In this document: piece after piece, positions 25,532 through 34,885 of the stretch
How positions within the stretch are numbered: position 1 is the first letter of the stretch
How the letters are laid out: every line of letters starts with the position of its first letter
Origin: Myxococcales bacterium
GTDB lineage: Bacteria; Myxococcota_A; Polyangia; Palsa-1104
Direction: 5' to 3'
DNA length: 64,000 nt
Assembly (NCBI GenBank): GCA_003170275.1
Contig: PNAM01000017.1
Location: 124,001-188,000, forward strand
Program-made: the position numbers and the translations under genes
The notes under the pieces: generated by a model
What the model saw: only the letters and a program-made list of their open reading frames with translations
The model's database searches: none
What the model was told of the DNA's origin: nothing

Positions 25532-26931
25532 GTCGGCTTCGACTTCGACTTCAGCGGACGGCGGGTCCTGGCCTTGCACACGATGCGCACCGGTGTGCCG
25601 TCGAGCTCGAAGTGCTCGCGTAGCTGGTTGGTCAGGTAGCGCCGATACGAGAAGTGCACGCCCTCGGGATAGTTCACCGACAACAAGAAGGTCGGCGGGC
25701 GCGCCTGCGGCTGCTGGATGAAGTACAGCTTCACCGGATGGCCCTTGTACACCGACGGCGGGTGCTTGGTGACGATGCCCTCGAACCAGCGGTTGAGCTC
25801 GCCGGTCGTGACCCGCTTGGTGAACGCCGCGAACGCGCCCTGCACACCGTCGAGGATGCGCTGCACCCCCTTGCCGGTCTTGGCCGACGCGAACACCACC
25901 TTGGCCCACGGCACGAACTGTAGCTGCCGATTCAAGTTCTCGCGCAGCTTGTCCTGCTGCTTCTGATCGACGAGGTCGAGCTTGTTGAAGCAGATCACCA
26001 GCGCGCGCCCGAGCTCGTCGCAGATGCCGGCGATCTTGGCGTCCTGCTCGGCCAGCCCGTCGGCCGCGTCGATCACCAGCACGCACACGTCGCAGCGACG
26101 GATGGCTTTCTCGCCCATCGAAACGGCGATCTTTTCCATCGGCGCCGAGATCTTCGAATGGCGGCGGATGCCGGCGGTGTCGATCAGCGTGTAGCGCCGC
26201 CCGCCGATCTCGACCGGCGTGTCGATCGGGTCGCGCGTGGTGCCGGCCTTGGCATCCACCAGCATGCGCTCTTCGCCGGCGAACCGGTTCACCAGCGACG
26301 ACTTGCCGGCGTTGGGGCGCCCTACCAGCGCCAGACGGATCGGCCGCGTCGCGTCGTCTTCCTGCTCGTCGGTGGTCTCGCTGATGTGCGGCGCGCCTGG
26401 CAGTCGCGCGACGATCGCGTCGCACAGATCGCCGATCGCGCGCCCGTGCTGCGCCGAGATGCCGAACACCTCGTCGGCGCCGAGCCGATACATGTCGCTG
26501 GTGAAGGTCTCGTCGAGGTTGCGATCGACCTTGTTGGCCACCCACAAGATCGGCTTGCCGGTCTTGCGCAACACCTTCGCCGCGTCGTGATCGCCCGGGA
26601 CCAGGCCCTCCTTGGCGTCGGCGACGAACAGGATCAGATCGGCTTCCTCGACGGCGCGCATGGCCTGCGCGACGATCCCGCGCGCCAAGAGCGCGCCCTC
26701 CGGCTTGGCCGCGCCGAGATCGAGCCCTCCGGTGTCGCAGACGCGGAACAGCCGCCCGGCCCAGTCGGCCTTGCCATAGCGCCGATCGCGCGTGACGCCC
26801 GGCTCATCCTCGACGATCGCGTTGTGGCCGCCCACCAGGCGATTGAACAGCGTCGACTTGCCGACGTTCGGCCGGCCGACGATCGCGACCAGCGGCCGCG
26901 CGATGGTGTCTTCGGACTCAGTCGCGCTCAT
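25528..26931 (-). CDS. der: Ribosome biogenesis GTPase Der (EngA)
   Basis: Essential GTPase that acts in maturation of the 50S subunit. The 467-residue product has two tandem GTPase domains. The first has GRPNVGKST, DTGG and NKVD; the second has GRPNAGKSS, DTAGI and NKLD. A C-terminal KH-like domain (RVTTGELNRWF to GTPVRIVCKARTR) follows. Length is normal. It follows era with a 14-base overlap, so era-der form an operon. Identification is firm. Confidence 0.97.
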   Translation of the reverse strand: MSATESEDTIARPLVAIVGRPNVGKSTLFNRLVGGHNAIVEDEPGVTRDRRYGKADWAGRLFRVCDTGGLDLGAAKPEGALLARGIVAQAMRAVEEADLILFVADAKEGLVPGDHDAAKVLRKTGKPILWVANKVDRNLDETFTSDMYRLGADEVFGISAQHGRAIGDLCDAIVARLPGAPHISETTDEQEDDATRPIRLALVGRPNAGKSSLVNRFAGEERMLVDAKAGTTRDPIDTPVEIGGRRYTLIDTAGIRRHSKISAPMEKIAVSMGEKAIRRCDVCVLVIDAADGLAEQDAKIAGICDELGRALVICFNKLDLVDQKQQDKLRENLNRQLQFVPWAKVVFASAKTGKGVQRILDGVQGAFAAFTKRVTTGELNRWFEGIVTKHPPSVYKGHPVKLYFIQQPQARPPTFLLSVNYPEGVHFSYRRYLTNQLREHFELDGTPVRIVCKARTRRPLKSKSKPT

Positions 26932-27883
26932 AGCCGAGATCCCTGAGCACCGACGGCTTGCCGGTCCACCCTTCGTCGACGCGCACGAACAGCTTGAGGT
27001 GCACCGGGCAGCCGAGCAGGTTCGAGATCTCCTGCCGCGCGCGCGTGCCGATCTCGCGCACCATCCGCCCGCCTTCGCCGACGACGATCTTCTTCTGCGC
27101 TTCCTTCTCGACGTGGATGGTGGCGCTCACCATCACGTTGGCGACGTTGCGATCCTTGGCCGGCCGCTCGTTCCAATCGTCGATCGAGATCGCCACCGAG
27201 TACGGGATCTCCTGCTTGGTGAGGATGAACACCTGCTCGCGGATCAGCTCGGCGCCGAGCCAACGCTCCGCGCGGTCGGTGATCATCTCTTCCGGGTACA
27301 GCGGGTCGCCTTCGGGCAGGAGCTTGATCATTTCGCGCTCGAGCTCGGCCAGGCCGTCGCCGGTCTTGGCCGAGATCGGGATCACCACGGTCCAGCCGTA
27401 CGCCTTGCCGAAGCCGTCGAGCATGGGCAACAGGAGGCGCTTGTCGCGGATCAGATCGACCTTGTTGAGCACCAGGATGGCGGGCTTCTTGACGCGCTTG
27501 AGCTCGTCGATGATGAAGCTGTTGCCGCCGTCGAGCTGGAACGGCTTCTCGCTCTGCTTCTTGAGCTCGGCCGGCAGCGGGCACTCGATGATCACCACCA
27601 GCCCGTCGACCTCGGTCAGCGCAGCCAGCGCCTCGCCGACCATGAACTGGTTCAGGCGCGAGCGTCCACGGCCGGCCGGGCGATGCAGCCCAGGCGTGTC
27701 GACCAGCACCAACTGCGTGTGTTCCTTGGGGTAATTCTTGACGCCGAGGATCCGGTTACGGGTCGTTTGCGGACGCGGCGTGGCGATCGCGATCTTCTGT
27801 CCGAGCACCTGGTTGAGCAGCGTCGACTTGCCGACGTTGGGCCGCCCGACGAGCGCGACGAAACCTGCGTGTGAAGAGCCCAT
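26918..27883 (-). CDS. era: GTPase Era
   Basis: GTPase that binds 16S rRNA and supports 30S assembly. The 321-residue product has GRPNVGKST, the TTRNRI switch, DTPG and NKVD motifs of the GTPase domain. A C-terminal KH domain contains IVVGEGGRMVREIGTRAR. A short insertion around residues 105-125 (LKKQSEKPFQLDGGNSF) is somewhat longer than in E. coli. It is the first gene of the era-der operon and diverges from the DUF4190 gene, with about 50 bases between the starts. Confidence 0.97.
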   Translation of the reverse strand: MGSSHAGFVALVGRPNVGKSTLLNQVLGQKIAIATPRPQTTRNRILGVKNYPKEHTQLVLVDTPGLHRPAGRGRSRLNQFMVGEALAALTEVDGLVVIIECPLPAELKKQSEKPFQLDGGNSFIIDELKRVKKPAILVLNKVDLIRDKRLLLPMLDGFGKAYGWTVVIPISAKTGDGLAELEREMIKLLPEGDPLYPEEMITDRAERWLGAELIREQVFILTKQEIPYSVAISIDDWNERPAKDRNVANVMVSATIHVEKEAQKKIVVGEGGRMVREIGTRARQEISNLLGCPVHLKLFVRVDEGWTGKPSVLRDLGYERD

Positions 27884-27935
27884 GGCGGCGACTCACATAC
27901 CACAGATCTCCCCGAACCTGCCGTATCATGGGATC

Positions 27936-28307
27936 ATGGGCGTCGCCGCGCTGGTCCTTGGAATCATCAGCACCCTGCTCGCGCTCAATCCGTTCATCTT
28001 TTTCATCGCGGTGCCGCTGGGGATTCTCGCGCTGGTGCTGGGGATCGTCGGACGCAAGGCGGCGCTCGCCAACCACACGCAGGCAGGCCCCGCCACCGCC
28101 GGCATGATCCTCGGCATCGTCGCCTGCTGCGTGAGCCTGATGCTGGTGCTGTTCTGCTCGATGGTGATCCGGAGCGCCAAGAAAGCCGTCGACGAGACCA
28201 TCAGCAAGCCGATCCAGGAAGCGATCGAGAAGGCCAAGAAGGACCCCGAGTTCGATGAGGCGTTCAAGAAGGCCATGGAAGACGCCGCCAAACGGCAGCA
28301 GAAGTAA
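27936..28307 (+). CDS. DUF4190-type small membrane protein (copy 1)
   Basis: A 123-residue membrane protein with two hydrophobic hairpin segments and the family-like GIVGRKAALANHTQAGPATAGMILGIV pattern. A charged helical tail rich in Lys and Asp follows. It is clearly paralogous to the next gene, sharing MGVAALVLGII, GRKAA, ATAGM-LGIV and AFKKAMEDAAK. The ATG at 27936 sits six bases after a TATCAT hexamer, so the transcript may be leaderless. The track's longer start overlaps era on the other strand. Function unknown; such proteins are often annotated only as DUF4190. Confidence 0.75.
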   Translation: MGVAALVLGIISTLLALNPFIFFIAVPLGILALVLGIVGRKAALANHTQAGPATAGMILGIVACCVSLMLVLFCSMVIRSAKKAVDETISKPIQEAIEKAKKDPEFDEAFKKAMEDAAKRQQK

Positions 28308-28365
28308 TCGCTTGACCGATCTGGTCGATAATTTGATGATTGAACAACTCTAGGGGAGGTGTTGC

Positions 28366-28755
28366 TTGGGTGTAGCCGCGCTGGTGCTGGGAATCATTGG
28401 AACGATCTTCTCGCTCATTCCGGGCGTCTTCTTCGTCGGTATCGCCCTGTCGCTGATCGGGCTCATCCTCGGCGTGGTCGGGCGCAAGGCGGCGGTGACC
28501 AACAACCTGCCGACGGGCTCGGCGACCGCCGGCATGGTGCTAGGCATCGTCGGCCTGGTAATCGGGATCGCCATGTGGGTGCTGTGCTCGATGATGGTGA
28601 GCGGCACCAAGCACGCGATGGACGACTTCGCCAAGAAGATGAACGACCCCGAGTTCCAGAAGAAGATGAAGGACAACAACAAGGACTTCGACTCGGCGTT
28701 CAAGAAGGCCATGGAAGACGCCGCCAAGCAGCAGCAAGAGCAGCAGAAGAAGTAG
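28366..28755 (+). CDS. DUF4190-type small membrane protein (copy 2)
   Basis: A 129-residue paralogue of the preceding gene with the same two hydrophobic segments and a Lys/Asp/Gln-rich tail ending in AFKKAMEDAAKQQQ. It starts with TTG after a very strong ribosome-binding site, GGGGAGGTG. Copy 1 has no such site and an ATG instead. The pair probably arose by tandem duplication and has diverged mainly in the second hydrophobic segment and the tail. It is followed closely by lgt (10-base gap). Confidence 0.78.
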   Translation: MGVAALVLGIIGTIFSLIPGVFFVGIALSLIGLILGVVGRKAAVTNNLPTGSATAGMVLGIVGLVIGIAMWVLCSMMVSGTKHAMDDFAKKMNDPEFQKKMKDNNKDFDSAFKKAMEDAAKQQQEQQKK

Positions 28756-28765
28756 TCCGCCGCTT

Positions 28766-29545
28766 TTGCACCCCGAGCTGTTTCGCATCCACCTCGGCGG
28801 GTCGTTTCCCGACCGTCCGGTCAATTCGTATGGCGTGCTGATCATCCTCGGCGTGACCGCCGCGCTGCTCCTGTCGGTGCGGCGCGCGCCGCGCTATGGG
28901 CTCGAGCGCTTCGACGAGCTGGCGGTGGGCCTGCTCGCGTTCTGCGGCGGGATCGTTGGCGCGGTGGCGCTGTTCGTGGCGGTTCACCTGTCCGAGTTCG
29001 TGCGCGATCCGTCGCTGCTGCTGCAGCCGGGGCTGGTGTTCTACGGCGGGCTCGGCGGCGGCGCGCTGGCGGCATGGCTGTATTGCCGCGCCTATCGGGT
29101 GCCGCTCTCGGCCGCGGCGGATGCCGGCGCGCCGGGGCTGGCGCTCGGGCACGCGTTCGGGCGGATCGGCTGCCTGCTCGGCGGCTGCTGCTATGGCCGC
29201 GCGGTGGATCCGTCGTTTCCGCTGGCGGTCGACCTCGCGGGTCAGTCGCGCCACCCCGTGCAGCTCTACGAGGCGGCCGGCCTGCTCGCGCTGAGCGCGC
29301 TGTTGCTCCTCCTCTCGCGCCGGCTTTGGCCGCGTCCTGGCGCGCTGTTCGCCGTCTATCTGGGCGCCTACGCGGCGCTGCGTTTTGTCACCGAAGGGCT
29401 GCGCGCCGATGACCTCGAGCGCGGCTTCGTCGGCCCGCTATCGACCTCGCGACTGATCGCACTGGTGGCGATCGGCGTCGCCGCGGTGGTGTTGTATCGC
29501 GGAAAAAAGGAGCCCGCTCATGGCGGACGAGAACGTCCCATCTAG
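28766..29545 (+). CDS. lgt: Prolipoprotein diacylglyceryl transferase
   Basis: Inner-membrane enzyme that transfers diacylglycerol to the lipobox Cys of prolipoproteins, the first step of lipoprotein maturation. The 259-residue product is polytopic and contains the family signature HAFGRIGCLLGGCCYGR. It also has FYGGLGGG and ALRFVTEGLR near the end. TTG start at 28766 gives MHPELFRI, the family's usual N-terminus. The gene overlaps the following acyl-CoA dehydrogenase by 26 bases. Several predicted lipoproteins in this window would be its substrates. Confidence 0.94.
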   Translation: MHPELFRIHLGGSFPDRPVNSYGVLIILGVTAALLLSVRRAPRYGLERFDELAVGLLAFCGGIVGAVALFVAVHLSEFVRDPSLLLQPGLVFYGGLGGGALAAWLYCRAYRVPLSAAADAGAPGLALGHAFGRIGCLLGGCCYGRAVDPSFPLAVDLAGQSRHPVQLYEAAGLLALSALLLLLSRRLWPRPGALFAVYLGAYAALRFVTEGLRADDLERGFVGPLSTSRLIALVAIGVAAVVLYRGKKEPAHGGRERPI

Positions 29546-31256
29546 CTTTTCCAAGAGCCTCTACTTCGGTCACATCCCCGAGCGCATGGTGATCCCCTAC
29601 CCGCGGCTGCGGCCCGAGGAGCGGGACACCCTGAAGCTGCTTCTCGATTCGTTTCGCAGATACGCGAACGATCACATCGATTCGAAAGCGATCGACGAAG
29701 CCGCCAGCCTTCCGCCGGAGGTCTTGAAGGGGTTGAAGGACCTCGGGCTGTTCGGCCTGGCGATCCCCGAGGCGCACGGCGGAATGGGCCTGTCGGTGAC
29801 CGGCTACGCGCGCGCGATGCAGGAGGTGGCCGGCGTGGACGGCTCGATCGCGGTCACGCTCGGCGGGCACCAGTCGATCGGCTGCAAGGGCCTGATCCTG
29901 TTCGGCACCGAGGAGCAGAAGGCGCGCTACATGCCGCGGCTGGCGACCGGCGAGCTGGTGGCGGCGTTCGCGCTCACCGAGCCCGGCTCGGGATCGGACG
30001 CGGCGTCGATCAAGACCCGCGCGGTGCAACAGCCGGACGGCAGCTTCGTGATCAACGGCTCCAAGATCTGGATCACCAACGGCGGGATCGCCGACTTCTT
30101 CACCGTCTTCGCGCAGACCGAGATCGAGAAGGACGGACAGAAGAAGGATCGCATCACCGCGTTCATGGTCGAGCGCTCGATGGGGGTCAAGAACGGGCCC
30201 GACGAGCCCAAGCTGGGCATCAAGGGCTCGTCGACCACCGCGCTCTACTTCGAGGACGTGCGCGTGCCGCGCGAGAATGTGCTCGGCGACGTGGGCGGCG
30301 GGTTCAAGGTGGCGATGGGCGTGCTCAACAACGGGCGGCTCGGCCTGGCCGCGGGCGCGGTCGGCATGGCCAAGCAGGTGATCCGCCTGGCGGTCGCGCA
30401 CGCCACTTCGCGACGGCAGTTCGGCCGGCCGATCAGCGAGTTCGGGCTGATCAAGGACAAGCTGGCGCGCATGATGATCGAGACCTTCGCCGCCGAGTCG
30501 ATGGTCTACATGACCACCGGCCTGATCGATCACGGCGTCGAGGACTACTCGGTCGAGAGCGCGTGCTGCAAGGTCTACGGCTCGGAGATGCTGTGGCGCG
30601 TGGTCAACGAGTCGCTGCAGATCGCCGCCGGGCTCGGCTACATGAAGGAGTACCCGTACGAGCGGCTGATGCGCGACGCGCGCATCAACCTGATCTTCGA
30701 GGGCACCAACGAGATCTTGCGCTGCTTCATCGCGCTCACCGGCATGCAGGGGCCCGGCGATCGGCTGGCGCAGCTCGCCGATTTCATCAAGTGGCCGCTC
30801 AAGGGGTACGGCCTGGCGATCGACTTCGTCGTCGACAAGTTCAAGACGCAATACTACGGCGGTCCCCGGCTCGATCACGTGCACCCGATCCTCAAGAAGG
30901 AGGCGGTGCTGTTCGAGGACTACGTGCCGGAGCTCGCCAAGGCGGTGGAGAAGACCCTGCGCAAGCACGGCAAGGAGATCTCCGAGATGCAGTACGTGCA
31001 GAAGCGGGTCGCCGACGTGACGATCGACCTGTACATGATGATCGCGTGCATCGCGCGCACCACCGCGAGCATGATCGAGAAGGGCCCCGAGGCCGAGCGC
31101 GAGGCCAGGCTGTGTCGCGCGGTGTGCGGGCGGGCCGCGGGCAGGATCAAGCGCAACATCCGCATGTTCGACGACAATGACGACGAGCTGCTCAAGGCCA
31201 TCGCCAAGGATGCGACGGATGCCACCCAATATCCGTTCGATGTCGTCTTGGGGTAA
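29520..31256 (+). CDS. Long-type acyl-CoA dehydrogenase (VLCAD/ACAD9-like)
   Basis: Flavin enzyme for the first step of fatty-acid beta-oxidation. At 578 residues it has the long architecture with an extra C-terminal helical domain of about 180 residues, like mitochondrial VLCAD and ACAD9. FAD and substrate motifs AFALTEPGSGSDAAS and WITNGG are visible. The catalytic Glu is in INLIFEGTNEILR. ATG preceded by AAAAAAGGAG. It starts inside the lgt gene (26-base overlap). No signal peptide. Preference for long chains is inferred from the architecture. Confidence 0.92.
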   Translation: MADENVPSSFSKSLYFGHIPERMVIPYPRLRPEERDTLKLLLDSFRRYANDHIDSKAIDEAASLPPEVLKGLKDLGLFGLAIPEAHGGMGLSVTGYARAMQEVAGVDGSIAVTLGGHQSIGCKGLILFGTEEQKARYMPRLATGELVAAFALTEPGSGSDAASIKTRAVQQPDGSFVINGSKIWITNGGIADFFTVFAQTEIEKDGQKKDRITAFMVERSMGVKNGPDEPKLGIKGSSTTALYFEDVRVPRENVLGDVGGGFKVAMGVLNNGRLGLAAGAVGMAKQVIRLAVAHATSRRQFGRPISEFGLIKDKLARMMIETFAAESMVYMTTGLIDHGVEDYSVESACCKVYGSEMLWRVVNESLQIAAGLGYMKEYPYERLMRDARINLIFEGTNEILRCFIALTGMQGPGDRLAQLADFIKWPLKGYGLAIDFVVDKFKTQYYGGPRLDHVHPILKKEAVLFEDYVPELAKAVEKTLRKHGKEISEMQYVQKRVADVTIDLYMMIACIARTTASMIEKGPEAEREARLCRAVCGRAAGRIKRNIRMFDDNDDELLKAIAKDATDATQYPFDVVLG

Positions 31257-31278
31257 TCGTGCTAAGAACACTGACTTC

Positions 31279-32715
31279 ATGAATCAACCCGAGGCCAGGT
31301 TTTCACGCGCATTTTTCTTCCTGCTGGACGGCGCGCGCATCGACCTGTTTCGCGAGTTTCTCGAGCGCGGAGATCTGCCGAACATCGCGCGCTACCTGGT
31401 CGAGCCGGGACGCTTCACCGCCGCCACCACGGTGTTCCCATCGGTGACGGGCGTGGCGTACATCCCGTACCTCACCGGCATGTTCCCGGGGCGCGCCAAC
31501 ATCCCGGGCTATCGCTGGTTCGATCGCGATCGCTACCAGCGACGGCCGCTGTCGATGATGCGCTTCCGCAACTATCACGGGCTCGGCAGCTACCTGATGG
31601 ATCGCGACCTCTCCAAGGACGCGCGCACGCTGTTCGAGATCGTCAAGCCGTCGTCGAACATCTTCTCGGGCATCTCACGCGGCACCGGCATGCGCCGCAA
31701 CGCGGCCTACTTCCGTCGCATCCCGGCGGCGCTCAAGTTCTTTCGCACCGGCTCGTGGGATCACATCGACAAGGCCGGCGAGCAGTTCCTCATGCGCGCC
31801 GCGCGCCGCCAGAACGAGCGCTTCACGTTCCACACCACCTACTCGATCGACGAGTATTCGCACCACCACGGGCCGTTCTCGGAGCGCGCGCGCGCGTGCT
31901 ACCTCGACTTCGACCGCGTGATCGGGCAGCTGGCGAACGTGCTGCGCGCCACCGGACAGCTCGAGTCGTCGCTGCTGATGATGGGCGCCGACCACGGGCA
32001 CACCGAGGTCAAGGAGCACTTCGATCTCGAGCGGTTCATCGAGAAGCGCGGGCTCAAGACGCTGTACTTCCCCAAGCAGGTCAAGCGCTGGATCGGCGCC
32101 GACGCGGCGGTCATGGTCGCCGGCAACGGCATGGGCCACGTGTACTTAAAGGGGCCCGGCAAGTGGAGCGCGCGGCCGCCGGCCGAGGAGCATCTCGAGC
32201 GGCACCCTGCGCTGATCGAGGACCTCCTCTCCAACGAGGCCATCGGGCACATCATCTACCGCCCGCATGCGTCGGGCGAGGTGCGCGTGCGCTCGCGCCA
32301 GGGCGAGGCCTCGATCACCCTGTCGGCCGAGCGCGTCACCTACCGCGTGCACGGCAGCGATCCGTTTGGTTACGGCGTGCTGCCCGCCGAGATGACCCGC
32401 GCCGAGGCGCTCGAGCGCACCATGGGCTCGGACTTCCCCGACGCGCCGGTGCAGGTCGCGCAGGTGTTCGACTCGCCGCGCGCCGGCGACTTCCTGATCT
32501 CCGCCAGCCGCGGCTACGACCTGCGCCCGCGCGAGGGAAAGATCAACCACAAGTCCTGCCACGGCTCACTGCACCGCGAGCACATGACCGTGCCGTTCGC
32601 CGTGAACCACCCGATCGCCGACCGCACGCCCCGCTCGGTCGACGCGTTTCCCACCATCCTCACGTTGCTCGGCCGCACGGTCCCCTCGGGGCTCGACGGC
32701 GTCACGCTCGCGTAG
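31279..32715 (+). CDS. Alkaline-phosphatase-superfamily phosphodiesterase/nucleotide pyrophosphatase
   Basis: A 478-residue metal-dependent hydrolase of the type I phosphodiesterase/nucleotide pyrophosphatase group. The first metal Asp is in FFLLDGARID and the nucleophile is probably the Thr of FPSVTG. Later metal ligands are in ADHGHT and in the C-terminal SLHREHMTVPF region. There is no signal peptide, although many relatives are secreted. The substrate could be a nucleotide or a lipid-linked phosphate. The ATG at 31279 is used because the track's start lies inside the previous gene. Confidence 0.82.
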   Translation: MNQPEARFSRAFFFLLDGARIDLFREFLERGDLPNIARYLVEPGRFTAATTVFPSVTGVAYIPYLTGMFPGRANIPGYRWFDRDRYQRRPLSMMRFRNYHGLGSYLMDRDLSKDARTLFEIVKPSSNIFSGISRGTGMRRNAAYFRRIPAALKFFRTGSWDHIDKAGEQFLMRAARRQNERFTFHTTYSIDEYSHHHGPFSERARACYLDFDRVIGQLANVLRATGQLESSLLMMGADHGHTEVKEHFDLERFIEKRGLKTLYFPKQVKRWIGADAAVMVAGNGMGHVYLKGPGKWSARPPAEEHLERHPALIEDLLSNEAIGHIIYRPHASGEVRVRSRQGEASITLSAERVTYRVHGSDPFGYGVLPAEMTRAEALERTMGSDFPDAPVQVAQVFDSPRAGDFLISASRGYDLRPREGKINHKSCHGSLHREHMTVPFAVNHPIADRTPRSVDAFPTILTLLGRTVPSGLDGVTLA

Positions 32716-32718
32716 CCG

Positions 32719-33372
32719 CTACTTCGCGGATTTGGCGGGCGCGGGCTTGGCGGCGGGCGCGGCTGCGGTCATCTTGGTCGTGGCGCCGGTGCCGGTCGCG
32801 GTCAGCACGGTGGTGAACTTCCCTTCCGGATCGGACTGCTTGACCAGACCGACGGGGAACGCCTTGTCGCTCATCCACAGATCGAAGGTGCCCTGCGGCA
32901 GCGTCGCGCGGTACTGCTTGCAGTCGAAGGTGCCGACGGCGGTCTTGACCGAGCTCGAGCCGACGACCTGCCCGACGTCGCCCTTCTTGAGGTTGGGCGT
33001 GTTGGGCGGGATTGGCATCTCCTGGGCGTCGGCACCGCCCGCGAGCATGCGCGCGTGGGCCAGCTTCCACTCGCCCGGCGTTGCGGCCGCGGCCGGCTCG
33101 TACTCCATGCGGATGACCACCGCGCCGAGCGGCGGCGTGTTGGTGTCGATCTCGATGGCGATCTTCTTGGCGCTCTTCTCGATCAGCGCGTAGCGCACCT
33201 TGACCACCTTGGGGTTGCCCTTGACCGAAGTCTCGTACTCCGCCCAGGCGCCCGACGGCGCGTGGGTCACGGCCTCGTACGACATCTGCGGCGCGCCGCC
33301 GGCCTGCGCGAACGCGAGCGGGGCTGCGAGGAGAATCGCGAGCGAGGTGAGCGAGGAAACGAAGCGCGTCAT
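32719..33372 (-). CDS. Secreted hypothetical protein
   Basis: A 217-residue protein with a cleavable signal peptide (FVSSLTSLAILLAAPLAFAQA). The mature part has beta-rich sequence and a Cys in FDCKQY, and ends in an Ala/Pro/Lys-rich tail. I do not recognise the family. The start at ATG 33372 has a strong AAAGGAG eight bases upstream; the track's start at 33549 adds an implausible basic extension. Probably periplasmic. Confidence 0.75.
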   Translation of the reverse strand: MTRFVSSLTSLAILLAAPLAFAQAGGAPQMSYEAVTHAPSGAWAEYETSVKGNPKVVKVRYALIEKSAKKIAIEIDTNTPPLGAVVIRMEYEPAAAATPGEWKLAHARMLAGGADAQEMPIPPNTPNLKKGDVGQVVGSSSVKTAVGTFDCKQYRATLPQGTFDLWMSDKAFPVGLVKQSDPEGKFTTVLTATGTGATTKMTAAAPAAKPAPAKSAK

Positions 33373-33421
33373 GCGAGGGCTCCTTTGGAGAATGGACGCC
33401 CTTATAGCATGTGGGATCCGG

Positions 33422-34036
33422 CTACTTGAGCGATTCTTCCTTCTTCTGGCGCGCGGCCTTGAGCTCGTCGGCGAGCGCGCTGTTGCCGGCCTGCGTGGCG
33501 GCGGCGAGGGCTTTGTCGAGGAGCGCGATGTCTTCTTGCGTTCGCGCACGCAACGCGTCGTGCGCGTTCTTGAAGTGCTCGAAGAAATCGACCAGCTCGT
33601 CGCCCTTGCGCAGGTCGTAGACCACGCCCAGCTTGCCGTCGCGGATCTTGTCGAGGTGCATGGAGACCTTGAACAGCGGGCCGGCCACCTTGTGGCTGAG
33701 CACGATGCCGTAGGCGCCGAGCACCACGCACAAGAGCAGGCCGAACGCGATCAGGACCAACATCATGATCGTGTCGTTGTGGGCGAACTGCGCCACCAGC
33801 TCCTGCGCCAGCACGTCCTCGGGATCCATCGCGCGCACCTGCACCACGCGTGAGGCTTCGTGCGCCTTGGACATCACCACGTAGCCCAGCCCGCCCGTCA
33901 GCACCAGCGAGATGCCGACGATGGTGAGCGTGTATTTGAGCTGGTAGCGGAGGTTCAAGAAGTAGTTCTTGAGCTTCCGCTGACTCTTGGACGACGCTTT
34001 TGCCGGCGGCGCCGTCGCTTGGGCTGACTCTGCCAT
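33422..34036 (-). CDS. Two-TM protein with a HAMP-like domain
   Basis: A 204-residue membrane protein. Residues about 35-55 (LTIVGISLVLTGGLGYVVM) and 92-112 (MMLVLIAFGLLLCVVLGAYG) are membrane segments flanking a small outside loop. A HAMP-like segment (SHKVAGPLFKVSMHLDKIRDGKL to ELVDFFEHFKNAHDAL) and a Lys/Ala-rich helical tail follow. There is no kinase, cyclase or chemotaxis output domain, so it may act through a partner. AAGGAG lies upstream of the ATG. It follows the HEAT-repeat gene by 24 bases and is probably in the same operon. Confidence 0.75.
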   Translation of the reverse strand: MAESAQATAPPAKASSKSQRKLKNYFLNLRYQLKYTLTIVGISLVLTGGLGYVVMSKAHEASRVVQVRAMDPEDVLAQELVAQFAHNDTIMMLVLIAFGLLLCVVLGAYGIVLSHKVAGPLFKVSMHLDKIRDGKLGVVYDLRKGDELVDFFEHFKNAHDALRARTQEDIALLDKALAAATQAGNSALADELKAARQKKEESLK

Positions 34037-34060
34037 GTGCCTACTCCTTATGGACTCGAC

Positions 34061-34870
34061 TTATGGACTCAACGTCTTCAAGAATTTCCCAACGTCCTCA
34101 CGCACCGCTTCGACCGCAGCCACCAGACAATCCTTCTTGGCGCTCAGCTCTTCGGCCGGCCCGGAGCCGGTCTGCAGCGAGGCGCCCTCGGTGGCCATCA
34201 TCTTGATGGACTTGCCCGGATAGGTCGCCACCCACGCCTTCAGATCGCAGTCGACCTGCTGCTGCCCGCCCGCGTGCGTCGACGAGAGGCGCTCGATGGT
34301 GCCGTCGACCACGTAGCCCTGCAGCCGCTTGGACGAGAGCGCCTGCGCGCTCGGCTCGGCGCCACCGCCCACCGACAGGGTCACCTCGGGCAGCTTTTGC
34401 AGCTCCTTGGCGAGCGCCGAACGGACCACCTCGGCGTACTGCGGCCCGCCGTGTTGCGACCCGCTGAAGCCGATCGAGAGGTAGAAGCGGGCCCCCGCGC
34501 GCGGCGTCACCGCGAGCTGCGGGCTGGCGTTCGAGACCAGCTCGAGGGCCTTCTTCGCCTGGGTTCGTACGAACTCGGAGGAGTCGTTGGTGGCCTCGAG
34601 CAGCCCGTTGGCGGCGGAGCGGTCGCCGATGCGCCCGAGCGAGGTGGCCGCGACGCCGCGGACCGATTCGTTCTCGTCCTTCAGCGCCTGGATGAGCGCG
34701 GGTACAGCTCGCTTGTCATTGAGCTTTCCGAGGACCAGGGCCGACTGGACCCGGACCTTGTACGACGGGTCCTGCATGAGGGAACGCGTCAAATCATCGA
34801 CCTTGTCGCCACGAGCCGGCGCGCACAGGACGAAGGCGAGCGAGACCACCAGGAGGGCGCGCCGGATCAT
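34061..34870 (-). CDS. Secreted HEAT-repeat protein
   Basis: A 269-residue exported protein. A signal peptide (ALLVVSLAFVLCAPARG) is followed by HEAT-type helical repeats in residues 25-115 (VRVQSALVLGKLNDKRAVPALIQAL, VRGVAATSLGRIGDRSAANGLLEA, VRTQAKKALELV). A beta-rich C-terminal domain with conserved-looking FYLSIGFSG and GYVVDGTIERL follows. HEAT repeats usually mediate protein binding. The function is otherwise unknown. A well-formed promoter (TTGACG-18-TACAAT) lies directly upstream. Confidence 0.8.
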   Translation of the reverse strand: MIRRALLVVSLAFVLCAPARGDKVDDLTRSLMQDPSYKVRVQSALVLGKLNDKRAVPALIQALKDENESVRGVAATSLGRIGDRSAANGLLEATNDSSEFVRTQAKKALELVSNASPQLAVTPRAGARFYLSIGFSGSQHGGPQYAEVVRSALAKELQKLPEVTLSVGGGAEPSAQALSSKRLQGYVVDGTIERLSSTHAGGQQQVDCDLKAWVATYPGKSIKMMATEGASLQTGSGPAEELSAKKDCLVAAVEAVREDVGKFLKTLSP

Positions 34871-34885
34871 GAGAATCCAGCGCTG

